From Castor canadensis (taxonomy: Eukaryota; Chordata; Mammalia; Rodentia; Castoridae), in the NCBI RefSeq assembly GCF_047511655.1, contig NC_133394.1:111746343-111810342 (forward strand): a stretch of DNA of 64,000 nt. Reading direction: 5' to 3'. Below are positions 1 to 9,469 of this stretch, piece by piece. A program made the position numbers and the translations under genes. Under the pieces are notes generated by a model that had not been told where the DNA came from, made no database searches, and worked only from the letters and a program-made list of their open reading frames with translations. Every line of letters begins with the position of its first letter. Position 1 is the first letter of the stretch.

Positions 1-573
1 TCCTCAGTACTTCCCTGTTCCAGTCTCAAAGCACTCCAATATACCTCTCATGAAAAAGGAAAAAAAAAAAAAACACAAAGAACCTTTCCGTTACAGTCAC
101 ATGTAATAGCAATAACCAACGACATGTTAGAGAACCTTGCTAAAATAATAGTAATAGTAATTGAAGACCAGTGAGGAAAACCAGAACTTAAGAAAGGCAA
201 GGGTTGGGCTAGTTGTATAGTTCAGTGGTAGAGTGCTTGCCTGTCAGACTCAAGGCCCTAGGGGGAAAAAAAAACAGAGAAGAATCTTCTACCTATATCA
301 TAATTCCCCACACACACCAAAAAACCTTATCTCTATTCATAGAGAAAACCTCTAAAATGTTTCCTCTGAACATTACAGTGTGAACAGTGACCCCTAGAGT
401 TCTGCAATGTGAAGCCCCTGGGTTGAGGACAGATGGATTAGAACACAGGAACATAGAGAAGCTTCTGATGATTTCATGAATTTTCAAAAGTCTGCCCATT
501 TCTTTACTGAAGAAAAAAACTAGATAAGTGGATTAAAGATGACATATGTTTAGAACTATACTTTTAGCTCTAC
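1..573 (-). other. CEP135: CEP135 intron (after first coding exon), partial
   Basis: Everything to the left of the splice donor at 573-572 is intron of CEP135 on the minus strand. I looked for the next coding exon of the family in all minus frames and did not find it, so it lies outside the window. Contents: an A-rich run at 60-73 and an ID-type SINE at about 204-274; the rest is unassigned unique sequence. Confidence 0.75.
204..274 (+). repeat. ID-type SINE (tRNA-Ala-derived)
   Basis: Reads ggttgggctagttgtatagt, then 'cagtggtagagtgcttgcc' and an A-rich tail, which is the degenerate A box/B box pattern of ID elements. The mismatches and the A tail show a retroposed copy and not a functional tRNA gene. 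Confidence 0.7.
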
Positions 574-686
574 CTGAAAAGTTTTTCTACCAAAGGCAAA
601 CACTCCACTGTCAGAGTCTGGCGGTATCCCAACTGATCCAATCGCTTTCTAATATTAATATACTTCCTTTCTGCAGCTGTAGTCAT
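574..686 (-). CDS. CEP135: CEP135 first coding exon (N-terminus, 37 codons + 2 nt)
   Basis: CEP135 (Bld10 homologue) is a long coiled-coil protein of the centriole cartwheel that links the SAS-6 hub to the microtubule wall; its N-terminus binds microtubules. Reading minus from ATG at 686-684, the peptide begins MTTAAERKYINIRKRLD and runs through GYRQTLTVECLPLVEKLF, ending with a split AG codon. This matches the vertebrate CEP135 N-terminus as I know it, with Ala at position 5. The exon ends CAG at 576-574 before a GTA donor (573-571). The start is the only Met of the exon and follows a short 5'UTR stretch. The remaining ~1100 residues are encoded to the left of the window. Position downstream of EXOC1 on the same strand agrees with human synteny. 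Confidence 0.93.
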
Positions 687-731
687 CTTTTCCTCCCAAA
701 CCAGTTTTATTCACTTCAAAAATTAAAAGTC
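687..731 (-). other. CEP135: CEP135 5'UTR part of exon 2, with acceptor
   Basis: The coding exon starts with 45 untranslated nt. The acceptor is a TAG at 734-732 preceded on the minus strand by a pyrimidine-rich tract (tgtttcttttcttttag). The full exon is therefore 574-731 (158 nt), and the intron between it and the CpG-island exon is about 2.8 kb. Confidence 0.8.
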
Positions 732-855
732 CTAAAAGAAAAGAAACATCATTATTACAGCTGTCATTATTGTTTCAAAAGATTGCTTGAATATAAAACA
801 ATTATGTTTTGTTTCTCTTCAGGGAGGCAGTCTTCTGCAATATTTAGAACAATTT

Positions 856-941
856 AAATCTAATGTTTAGCGGGGGTGGGGGGGTGAAATGACCCAAACA
901 TTGTATGCACATATGAATAAGCGAAAAAAAAAAATCTAATG
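856..941 (+). mobile_element. Very short 5'-truncated L1 3' end with target-site duplication
   Basis: A G-rich stretch, then 'acccaaacattgtatgcaca', then 'tatgaataagcg' and an A tail resembles the 3' end of the L1 at 19985-21088 (cccaaacaatgtatatacat). A 10-bp direct repeat aaatctaatg flanks it at 856-865 and 932-941. The inserted part is only about 66 bp and lies in CEP135 intron 1. Confidence 0.7.
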
Positions 942-1049
942 CTTGCGACCTCCAGATGCTATGTTAAAATACCTATCTCTTCATAAATCTAAATGTAAAA
1001 ATTAAAACAATAAAGACTGTATGAGAAAACAGAACAGATTTCCAGAGGA

Positions 1050-2500
1050 CGATGGAAGACTTTTAGAGGGAACTATTTTTTAAAAAGTACTAAACATAAA
1101 AGAAAAATTTGGTAAATTACACTTCATCAAAATAAAAACATCTGTTCCTCAAACTACTCCATTAAGAAAATGAAAAGACAAACTGAAGAATGCAACAAAC
1201 TATTCACACTATCTGACAAGGGATTTGCAAATGGAGTGTAAAAGGAACTCTTACAACTTAATAATAAAACAACCCAGGAAGAACATCTATTTAGGCTAAA
1301 ATGAAAATGTAGTTGTGTTAGACTTGAACAGGCACCTTGCAAAAGATGTCTCAAAAGGAATATCATTTAACAATGTGTTCAACATTAGGCAGCAGGGAAA
1401 TACAAATTGAAACCACAGCGAGGTGCAATCTTGCCACACCAGCTAGTTAAAATGGAAAGGACTGACAATGCCCTGCGTGGTCAAAGGCTCAGAGCAAAGG
1501 ACTCCCGACACACTGCCCACAGGAGTGTGGGATCACCTTGGAAAAAGTCTGGCTGTATCTTATAAACAAACTTGCCTACCACCCTGTAATTGTGTATTCT
1601 TAGGTATTTACACAAGAAAATGAAAATAAAGGCTACAAGAATGTTCACAGCAGCTTTATTCATAACAACCACAAACTGGAAAGCAACCTGAACACTCACA
1701 ACAGCAGAAGGGATAAACAAACTCATATTTATATGATGTAATACTACTCAGATAAAAGGGAAGAACCGCTGATACATATCAACAACGTGGATGAATCGCA
1801 AAAGTACTATTTGAGCAAAAGAAGCCAGACACACCGGCCACAGGGCCACATGCCCATAATCCCAAGTACTCTGTAGGTGGAGACCCAGAAGATTGCAGTT
1901 TGAAGTCACTTTGGGCAAAGTGAGGCTAGAGCACAAATAAATCCGGCATGGTGGTTCATATCTGTAATCCCAGCTATGTTGGAGATGTAGGTAGGAGGAT
2001 CTCTGTGTGAGACAGGCCTGGGCAAAAATGTGAGATCTTATCCAAAAAATAACAAAAGCAAAAAAGGCTGGGAGCATGGCTCAAGCACCAGAGCACCCTT
2101 TAACAAGTTTGAGGCACTAACTTCAAACCCCAGTACTGCCAAAAAAGAAAAAAAAAAAAAAAGCCAGATACATACACAGTACAACTGCATTTATATGAAG
2201 TTCAAAAATAAGTAAAATTAAACTATGGAGGGATGGCTCTCTGGGTGAAGCCCCCAGTTCAAATCTCAGTATCACCAAAAGAAAAAAAAAAAAAAAAAAG
2301 AACAAAAGCCAAGAAAAATGTAAACCATGGGGAGAAAATTAGTACAGCGGTTCCTGGGAAGGTGGAGAATGTCTGAGGGGTTTAGAACTTTCTAGAGTGA
2401 TGAAAATATTGTTGATTGAGATAAGTGACTACGCAGGTGTATACATTTATGGCAGAACTTCAAATGCACCTGTACATTTCACCATGTAAATGTCCCTTGG
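1050..2500 (+). mobile_element. Old L1 (L1M-type) 3' ORF2/3'UTR fragment, broken by SINEs
   Basis: 1050-1830 carries hallmarks of decayed L1 ORF2 C-terminal and 3' region, such as 'cttcatcaaaataaaaac', 'gcagctttattcataacaac' and 'gataaacaaactcatattta'. The 3' part resumes at about 2320-2500 (ggagaatgtctgaggggttt ... gtacatttcacc). SINEs occupy about 1830-2300 in between. No intact frame remains. Confidence 0.7.
1830..2300 (+). repeat. Cluster of dimeric SINE copies (B1-like + ID-like)
   Basis: A degenerate left-half copy sits at about 1830-1935. A full dimer at 1941-2162 runs from 'ggcatggtggttcatatctg' to 'cttcaaaccccagtactgcc' plus an A tail. An ID-like half copy with an A tail follows at about 2222-2300. 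All are plus-oriented and lie inside the old L1. Confidence 0.75.
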
Positions 2501-2536
2501 TTTTTTAGTAACACACAAGCACCTGTGTATAGGTTT

Positions 2537-2624
2537 TTCTTGTTTTTCTGGTGCTGGTGATTGAACCCAGGGCCTCCCATGCTTGGCAAGTGCTCTCCCG
2601 CTGAGCTATCCTCCTAGCCCCCGT
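2537..2624 (-). repeat. ID-type SINE
   Basis: Reverse complement of an ID element: 'ggtgctggtgattgaaccca', 'gcaagtgctctcccgctgag' and a T-rich stretch at the left as the antisense A tail. It lies in CEP135 intron 1. Confidence 0.75.
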
Positions 2625-3500
2625 ATCTGCCTTTTTAAATACTTAAACACATTCTCTATGAATCTGCCCTAAGGTGGGAGTTGTGCAAGGATCTTCAGAA
2701 ACCTTACTCTTCTAATCTTTGCCAACGAAATGCAGTCATAGTACTAACTCAAACGTGTAAACCAAGGAAAAACTGCTTTGCAACTCTGCTGTTCACAACT
2801 GGTAAGATTCCAGTGCATGTGAAGCACGTACAGCTCCGTCCTCACAACCGCCCGGTGCGGGCAGAGGGCCAGCCACCCCAGGGGGTAACTATTCCCAGGC
2901 CGCAGAGCCACGCAGCAGGCGGCAATCGAGGGGGCCAAGCCTCCTGCGTCCTGCGCAGCCCTCCGTCAATCCCTTCTAAGCCAGCATCCCTCGTCGGTCT
3001 CGTAGTTCTTCTGCAAACCTTCCCGGCCTCCCCTGGAGGACTCCCTGGGTTCCTCCACGAGGGGGCTTGGGCCGAGGCGGGGAGTTTGGGGGAGTCCTGG
3101 GGACCTGGGAGACACAGCTGTCGGACACAGCCAGGCCGCAGAGCCGCGCCACCAGTGCCACCAGCGCCACCAGCTCAACTGCGGGGCGGGGCGGGACCGG
3201 GCGGGGAGGAGGGGACGCGAGCTGATGCGCACCGCGCAGACAGATGAAAACCCGGGACGGACAAAGGCGGGGGCGGGTTCCGGCCAGCGCGCGGCGGCCA
3301 AACTCTCTAGTTTCTATTGAAACTGCAGGATCGGAAGTCTGGGGACACCGCCCCTTGGTCAACTCGGCCTAAGGGGACGTCGGGCCGAGCCGCTTATTCC
3401 ACCGGAGAACCCTGTGTGCACATCGGGCGTCTAAACCACACCCCGCTCCACAGCCAACCCGCTAACTGCGCGGTGCCGAGGCGCCCGCCCCGCCCGGCTC

Positions 3501-3525
3501 GGCCCGGCCCGGCCCGGCCCGGCCC
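3501..3525 (-). repeat. (GGGCC)5 pentanucleotide repeat
   Basis: Five perfect ggccc units on the plus strand, read as GGGCC on the CEP135 transcript strand, begin 5 nt after the GT of the predicted exon 1 donor. Five runs of three G with 2-nt spacers fit the G-quadruplex pattern. Confidence 0.85.
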
Positions 3526-3531
3526 GCTCAC

Positions 3532-3660
3532 CGCAGCTCAGGCCGCTGTTCCTGCCGCATCGCCCCCTGGACTCGCCTCTTTCGCTGGTTCCTTCCGCCC
3601 TGTCACCCGCTCCGGAGCTGGAGCAGTTTGAAAATGGCGCGGAGAGGCGATCTGGGCCCA
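3532..3660 (-). other. CEP135: Probable CEP135 non-coding exon 1 (3' border defined, 5' end approximate)
   Basis: On the minus strand CTGCG|GTGAGC gives a good donor with the exon ending at 3532. Splicing from here to 731 would join a short 5'UTR to the ATG exon. The transcription start cannot be read from sequence, so 3660 is only a placeholder within the island. Other donors in the island are weaker by eye. Confidence 0.4.
3556..3571 (-). promoter_or_regulatory. Second, weaker CTCF-like motif
   Basis: The minus strand reads GTCCAGGGGGCGATGC, keeping the CCAGGGGGCG core but lacking the 5' CCNC part. It has the same orientation as the stronger site about 230 bp away. Confidence 0.35.
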
Positions 3661-3789
3661 CTGGAGGAGGCGCCGCGGTTGCCCCGGTAACGGGAGCGGG
3701 CGGACGAGGCGCGGCGCGCGCGCGCCCGGTGATGGCGGAGCGGGGCCGCGGGGCCCGGAAACGCTACAGCCCGCGCGGCGCGGGGAGAC

Positions 3790-3806
3790 GGCGCCCCCTG
3801 GCGGTC
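3790..3806 (-). promoter_or_regulatory. CTCF-like motif
   Basis: On the minus strand the sequence reads ACCGCCAGGGGGCGCC, very close to the CTCF core CCNCCAGGGGGCGC. It is at the outer edge of the CEP135 CpG island. Confidence 0.6.
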
Positions 3807-3860
3807 GGCGGCCGCAGCGCGCAAACCCGACTGTGCCCACTTGCCAGCCTTTGCCACCTG

Positions 3861-4417
3861 TGCGTGCAGGATGACATCGCTCCCCGCCGCATTCCCAGCG
3901 AAGGTGTCACGTGGCTCTTGCAGCTTTCCAGACTGCAGCCACATCCAATGCAGTTCATTGTCCCACAGCCCTGTCCCCAAAGTTCCCTGTGGACCCACAG
4001 TATAGAACTCATTCTTCAAAACTGGTTCATATGGCCCTCCGTACCGCCCCGACTGTGAAGTCCTCCAGCCAAAAATTATTTTACCCACAATAAACATGTG
4101 TGACAGCAATCAAACTGAAATCAAGTGCTTGCAGAGAACCTGCTCACAGGTGGAAAACACACGGTCAGACCCTAAAAGTTCATTTCTGCCCTGACAACTT
4201 CTAAATGAACAGAGAAGAACTGATTCTCTCTTCCTTGGTCCTCTCCCTTCCAGGCAGACCTTTACTCTGAAAAGGTAGTGTCATTGTGTGTCACATAACT
4301 GTGCTGGGTGGTAGATAAGTTTCACCCATACACATATTTCTGTAATGTTTCCATTTTGTGTGCCTCCTCTGTTTTTATGCAATTTCTAGGAAGCAATGAA
4401 TTCACTTCTGTAGATGT
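3861..4417. other. Outer flank of CEP135 promoter, no recognised feature
   Basis: G+C content falls quickly after 3860. Short overlapping frames occur on both strands but none resembles a known protein. I see no repeat here. Confidence 0.5.
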
Positions 4418-4419
4418 GA

Positions 4420-4735
4420 ATTTTTGGCACTACTGGAGTTTGAACTCAGGTCCTTGAGCTTGTGCTCTGCCACTTGAACCAGGTCTCCAGCCCTTTTTGC
4501 TTTGTTATGTTCAGATAGGGTCTCAAGATTTCCCTGGGGCCAGCCTCACACCACTGGTTCTCCTACCTATGCTTTCTTGTACCTGAGATTACAGACGTGC
4601 ACCTCCGTGACTGACCTCTTTGTTGAGAGGAGGATCTCGCTAATTTTTTGTCCAGGCTAGCCTCAAACAACAATCCTCTTGATCTCTACTTCCCAAGCAG
4701 CTAGAATTACAGGTGTGAGCCACCACCCAGCACTA
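4420..4735 (-). repeat. Extended dimeric SINE
   Basis: Reverse complement of the ID-like half (ctactggagtttgaactcag ... ctctgccacttgaacc) followed by two B1-like stretches, each with 'gggtctc' or 'ggatctcgc' and 'aggctagcctcaaac'. It ends 'attacaggtgtgagccacca'. Confidence 0.8.
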
Positions 4736-5029
4736 GATTGTAGATGATTTTTATAGAGCATCTTGTACATGTACAATTAAACGCATTTTTATTTTGTGTG
4801 GAACAACAAATATCTTTTGCAAAGAAGTAGCCAGAAATAAATATAGCAAAATGGTTGTCCAACAGCCATCCAGTCAAGATGAATTTGGTTTCCTTTTGCT
4901 TTAAACACATACCAAGTAGAAATTGTAAAAATAGGACCCCATAAAGAAATATGCAGAGATGAATAGGATGAGAGCCACAGCCAAACTTTGCTCCAAGGAA
5001 CAGATGACCTCAAGTCAGGCTCACTGCTG

Positions 5030-5380
5030 ACCTCCAAGGTGAGAGATCAGGAGCCTGATACAGAAAGGAAAAGACAAGACTGCCACTTTCCATCAGGTCC
5101 AGGGATTTAGGCAAACTATGTGACCAGGGGGCAGGACCAACAGAAACAGAAGGGGATGTTGGGGACCTGGCCTCTCCTGTCTGTCTCTGTCCCAGCACCT
5201 TGAGGTGAGCAGCTTTGCTTCACTACCTGCCATGATGTTCTGCCTCACCATAGACCCCAAAACAACAAAGCCAACCAACCATGGGCTGACACTGCAAGCC
5301 AAAATAAACTTTCCTCCTTTTTAAGTTGATTAATTCAGGTATTTTGTCACAGTGATATAAAGCTGACTAATATGATAAGC
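5030..5380 (+). mobile_element. MaLR-type LTR, 3' part
   Basis: The end 'aagccaaaataaactttcct' with 'ggtattttgtcacagtgata' and 'gctgactaatatga' is the hallmark 3' end of rodent MaLR LTRs (ORR1/MT-like). The 5' border is unclear. No internal MaLR sequence is attached, so it is a solo or truncated LTR. Confidence 0.6.
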
Positions 5381-5514
5381 TTGCAAACCAAAATACCATA
5401 ACAATGAAGATGTCTAATCCTATAATAGCTAATCAAGTAATAAAACATTAATTCTCTTCAGATTAAATGGGTCTAATGACACCCTTTAAATGAATATGCT
5501 TTAAATGATCTAAA

Positions 5515-5745
5515 TCAAGGTGTGTCAACTTCAACACTTCTGACATTTTGGGCTAGACAAATCTTAGTTGAATAGGGCTCACCATGCTTATTATGGGATG
5601 CTGAGCAGCCTTCCTGGCTTCTACACACTGAATGTCACTAGTAGTCTCCACCCCCAGATATTGTGACAACCCAGAATGTCTCCTCGTTGCCAAATGTCAC
5701 TTCGAGGCAAAGTCGCCCCTGGTTTAGAAGCACTGGTCTGGATGG
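5515..5745 (+). mobile_element. MER20 (hAT-Charlie non-autonomous DNA transposon)
   Basis: Contains the MER20 succession 'cacttctgacattttgggct', 'gctgagcagccttcctggct', 'ccccagatattgtgacaacc', 'gaatgtctcc' and 'caaagtcgcccctggtttag', ending 'agaagcactgg'. Ancient eutherian element in plus orientation. Confidence 0.8.
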
Positions 5746-5849
5746 ATGAAGGAAGAACTACCATTAAAGGACAAGAGTTATTAAATGACACAGGAACCGA
5801 TGGACATGCAAGAAAATCAGTCAGAAAACTGGGATATTAAAAAGATCAT

Positions 5850-6049
5850 CACCAAGGGCAGTACACGGTAGCAAATGCCTGTCAGCCCAGCTACTCAGAA
5901 GGCAGGAGAAGGAGAATCACAGTCCAAGGCTGGCCTGGGCAAAAGCACAAGACCCTATTTGCAAAACAAACAAAAGCAAAAAGGGCTGGAGGTGTGGCTC
6001 AAGTGATAGAGTCCTGCCTAGCAAGCACAAGGCCCTGAGTTCAAACCCC

Positions 6050-6054
<5 letters not shown>
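5850..6054 (+). repeat. Dimeric SINE
   Basis: Left half 'cagtacacggtagcaaatgc ... gctggcctgggc', A-rich linker (caaaacaaacaaaagcaaaa), right half 'ggctcaagtgatagagtcct ... gagttcaaaccccagtact'. Its 3' tail has become the TA repeat that follows. Confidence 0.85.

Positions 6055-6097
<43 letters not shown>
6053..6097. repeat. (TA)n microsatellite
   Basis: About 22 TA units directly at the 3' end of the SINE, continuing into a degenerate atatatgtgtg stretch to about 6165. It presumably grew from the SINE tail. Confidence 0.95.
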
Positions 6098-6329
6098 CAT
6101 ATATATGTGTGTGAATATATGTATATGTAACATAAGTAAATACATATATAAATAAATGTATAGGGTCATCAAGCTTTTTAAAACATGTTAATTTAGATAA
6201 ACTGTAGATTAGACTGTTAAAAGACATAAACTATTGGCCTGGGTCCCAGTGCATACAAAAAAAAGAAACTATGGAAAAGCAATTTGGAAATCTAGATGAT
6301 AACTTGAGAGGTTCCAAGAATGCACTAGA

Positions 6330-6620
6330 GCGACTAGCAGCTGTGGTATGGCCCCCCAGTGATGTCTACACCTTAGTCTGTGGAACCTGTGAATATGTTC
6401 TATGGCATGGCCAGAGGGACTTTGCAAATGTAATTAAAATGACAGGCCATAAAATACAGGGATTGTCCTGAATTGTACACTGGGTCTAATGTATTCACAT
6501 GAGCTCTTGGAAGCAGAGGAACATGAGGACTTACATGACAAGAATGACACAGTGGCCGCTTGCCTGGCAATAGAAGAGACAGAGTGTGCTGAGAGGCCCT
6601 TCCTCCCACGTTAATAGCCA
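6330..6620 (+). repeat. Ancient interspersed repeat fragment, probably LTR-type
   Basis: 'gtctacaccttagtctgtgg', 'aacctgtgaatatgttctat', 'gccagagggactttgcaaat' and 'gggtctaatgtattcacatg' form a phrase pattern seen many times in mammalian genomes. I cannot name the family safely. No coding potential. Confidence 0.5.
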
Positions 6621-6721
6621 GTAAATGTTAACGAACCCCTCATCCCACAAGCAGAGGGAACTGAGACCACTTTGTTGAATTTATGCAAGTAGACATTTAT
6701 GTGATGAAACTCAATTATGTA

Positions 6722-7712
6722 TTGTTACAGGTTGAATCAAGTTTTCCTCAGAATTCATACTTTGAATGTTTAATTTCCAGGGTTAAAAACATATGACCTT
6801 ATTTGGAAATGGGGTCATTGTAAATTTAATCAGTTAAGATGAGGTCATACTGAATTAGGCTGGGCCCATAATCTAGTCTGACTGGTGTCCTTATTAAAAA
6901 GAAAAAAATACCATGTGAAGAAAAAGAGACCAGTGCTGAGGGAAGATGTTGTAAATGAGGCAGGCTAAATTAGGGACACTGAGGCACAAGAACAGAAGCG
7001 ATTTAAAACCCAAGGCATGAAGAAAAATAATTAAAGTGAACTAGGAGTGAGGAGCTAAGGGTAAACACTGCATTCATGGGTAACTTGATGCTCTCACCCC
7101 CACCCCCACTAGCTACAGGGGCAGGCTATACTTTAACCTTAAATGATAATTTGCTCGAGATAAGCAAACATCCTAAGGAAACTCATCCTTGACTGAAAGG
7201 AGACCTTTCAGTTACTGAAGAGTAAGTATCTCTTTGCCTGGGGCTTTTCTGCCCTAAATAAACACCTTCTAAAGGAAAACGCAACTGACATCACCCCCCC
7301 CCCACATCCATCTCTTTCTCTCTCTTCAAGCTGAGGAGCCTGAGGTTAACACTCTTATAAGCCAGGAGATGAGAGCCAAAGTTTTGGGACACATGTTTTG
7401 TCACATACTCAAACTGAGCACCTGAATTCACCTTTAAGAAGCAGACATTTTCTATTTGAAGGGAGATGACAGAGCTTTGAGAGGGTGACTTTTCCTGTCC
7501 CCCTCTTCATCTAATGAATGATAAACCTTATTTCCTTATCCTCAAAACCCTGTGTTATTTGTGAACTGGCATTGGGGCCAGGAGACTGGCTTTCTGGTAA
7601 TACCTTGACCTCAGATGTCTTCCTACCAGAACTGTGACACAGAAATTTGCTGTTGGTTAAGCCACACAATTTGTTCTACTTCATTAAGGCAACCCCATCA
7701 AACCAGTGCATG
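6722..7712 (+). mobile_element. MaLR/MLT-like LTR split by a ~640-bp insertion
   Basis: The 5' part at 6722-6955 (tgttacaggttgaatcaagt, 'ttatttggaaatggggtcat', 'gactggtgtccttattaaaa') and the 3' part at 7590-7712 ('aataccttgacctcagatgt', 'ccagaactgtgacacagaaa', 'gttaagccacacaatttgt') fit one LTR-like repeat. The intervening 6956-7589 does not belong to it. It has C-runs at 7098-7110 and 7283-7295 and a 3' end that looks LTR-like ('cttatcctcaaaaccctgtg'). Confidence 0.55.
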
Positions 7713-8690
7713 TATGCTTAAGTTCTAGCGGATGAAGCTCCTATGTTATTCAAGTGAACTCTCCAAGTTTCACAGAACAGATGGGACTTGAAGTGGGACC
7801 TTGAAACGGTAGAACTTCAAGACAAAGAAGAAGACAAAGATTTGGATATAAGAGAAGAGGAAAGGAGATAACATGACAGGAAAGATATTGACAGAAACAC
7901 ATTTCCTTGATAATATACAAAGCAGTCTGATGAGGATGGGGACAAGCAGAGTGGAGTAAATAATGACAAGACTGGATTACTGAAGGACTCATCAAATGTC
8001 ATATTTCAGAGGCTGAATTTTATCCAATACGTACTGGAAAATTATGGAACATTTTAAAACTGAACATTTTTAGTTAGGGGATATGGAGTGGGTTGTAGAA
8101 GGATGGAATGTCAAACAGTGAGTGGTGCAGAAAACAATGTCCAGGACAAGGGTGAGACAACTCTCTTAACAGTGTCATAAAAACTTGAGAGGTGTCAAAA
8201 ATACAACAATAGAAGAACAGGCAGGGCTTAGTGAGGAGCAAGACTCTCTGAATAAAGTAGTAGGAATCCATATCAATGTCAAGGTTTTGAGCTTCAGAGA
8301 CTGAAGACACAATGGAATAATCAGGAAGCCTCCTTGGCATGTGTTTGAGGCTAAATAGGAATGGACGGCCAAGGGTAAATATGGGTTATGATGTTGGGGG
8401 TCTCTGGTGCTATTGCAGAAATGACTGGGAAAGAGCTGGGTGTATGTAAGTAATGTTTAGGAGGAAATTAGAGATAGATTGAGGATCCTTTTTTTTTTTT
8501 AAGATTTCTTTCCTGTATTTTCCAAACATATTTGGTGGATTTGAATGTCCTAATTTCTACTTCAGTCACTAATTTCCCTGTATCACTTACAGAGAAGACT
8601 ATTATGGGTGTGGGGGGGGTTGTACCTATAATCCAAGTAGATTATTTGGCACTTAATAGCTCAGGAAATATGAATTAAATTAAACTGAAT
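7713..8690. other. Intergenic, weakly repeat-like
   Basis: Phrases such as 'gctgaattttatccaatacg' and 'agtctgatgaggatggg' suggest a very old interspersed repeat, but I cannot assign it. There is a T12 run near 8490 and a G-run near 8612. No gene seen. Confidence 0.35.
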
Positions 8691-8695
8691 GAACC

Positions 8696-9318
8696 ATGCC
8701 TTCTGGTATCACATCCATTATTCCCTCCAGTATAGCCAGTTGCCTTCCTTCAGTGATTGGCTCAGAGATGGTGCTAAAATGCCAGTATTATTGCCAGCTA
8801 CTTCAGATCTTTTTATTTAAGCAGCAGAGACTCAATTTCCCTATTGCCATAGGTGTATGGTTTGGCTGGCAACCTGATTATTACTGGCAGAGAAAGATAA
8901 TGGCTACAATAGTTCCAGTCTGTCTGGAGCCTGGTAGTGGAGCCTCTGTAGAGACTTGGCCACAAAAGATATTCGAGCTGCATAAATGAGCAGATGTTAT
9001 GAGAAGCTATTTAGCAGCAGAGACACTGGAAAATTACTTTCAAGAAGGGACACTGTGAAAGAACACAGTGCCAAAGAATCTCAATGTAGCAGTTTTATTT
9101 TGTGTCCACAAGGACATCGGACATATTCATTTCATAATGCTGGTGCGAAGAATTGGACCTTTTCATCACCTTTGGAATCAGAAGGAGTAGAGATACAGGT
9201 GGAGGTTCTGCATAATGGAGAACTTGATAAACACTGCTATTTTAAAATCTACGTATCAAAAATTCCATGCCAAAAGACAAAGAACAAGCCAGGAAAATTT
9301 ACAATATCATGGACCTAG
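8696..9318 (+). other. Two adjoining short open frames, no recognised product
   Basis: A 97-codon frame (8696-8989) and a 110-codon frame (8986-9318) overlap by ATGA and use different frames. Neither has a motif, signal peptide or membrane segment I recognise; the second contains a run ending KNWTFSSPLESEGVEIQVEV. They could be a decayed processed pseudogene, an unlisted repeat, or chance. No splice or promoter signal supports a gene. Confidence 0.25.
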
Positions 9319-9360
9319 TATATAAAGAGCTCCTATATACTGGTACTAAAATGACTAATA

Positions 9361-9468
9361 ATAGAACATATGAGGAAAATAATTTTAATAATTTAATATA
9401 GAACATATTAGGAAAATAATTTTAATAATTTAACATAGAACATACTAGGAAAATAATTTTAATATAGA
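9361..9468. repeat. Minisatellite, 37-bp unit, about 2.9 copies
   Basis: The string atagaacata starts at 9361, at 9398 and (with one change upstream) at 9435. Each copy continues with aggaaaataattttaat. The period is exactly 37 bp. Confidence 0.9.
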
Positions 9469-9469
9469 A

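Larger units (their letters stand above)
2830..3860 (-). promoter_or_regulatory. CEP135: CpG-island promoter of CEP135
   Basis: This is the only stretch of the window dense in CpG and G+C (for example ggcggggcgggaccgggcgg near 3185 and gcggcgcgcgcgcgcccggt near 3712), against AT-rich surroundings. It lies 5' of the first CEP135 coding exon on the minus strand, as expected for a TATA-less housekeeping promoter. Visible candidate sites are Sp1-type GC boxes (about 3182-3210), ETS-type cores (ttccgg near 3277, cggaag near 3332), YY1-like aaaatggcg (near 3631) and atggcgg (near 3730), and two CTCF-like sites listed separately. No open frame inside it looks like protein; transcription in the other direction cannot be excluded. 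Confidence 0.85.

Noticed and set aside
204-274. Possible tRNA gene
   Set aside because: ID elements here keep box-A/B-like text but lack a proper cloverleaf and end in A-rich tails; they are SINEs. The same applies to 31514-31606 and 37465-37555.
2681-4109. Many 60-188-codon frames on both strands in the CpG island
   Set aside because: G+C-rich sequence has few stops; the frames overlap each other on all strands, show Pro/Arg/Ala-rich translations, no domains and no splice support.
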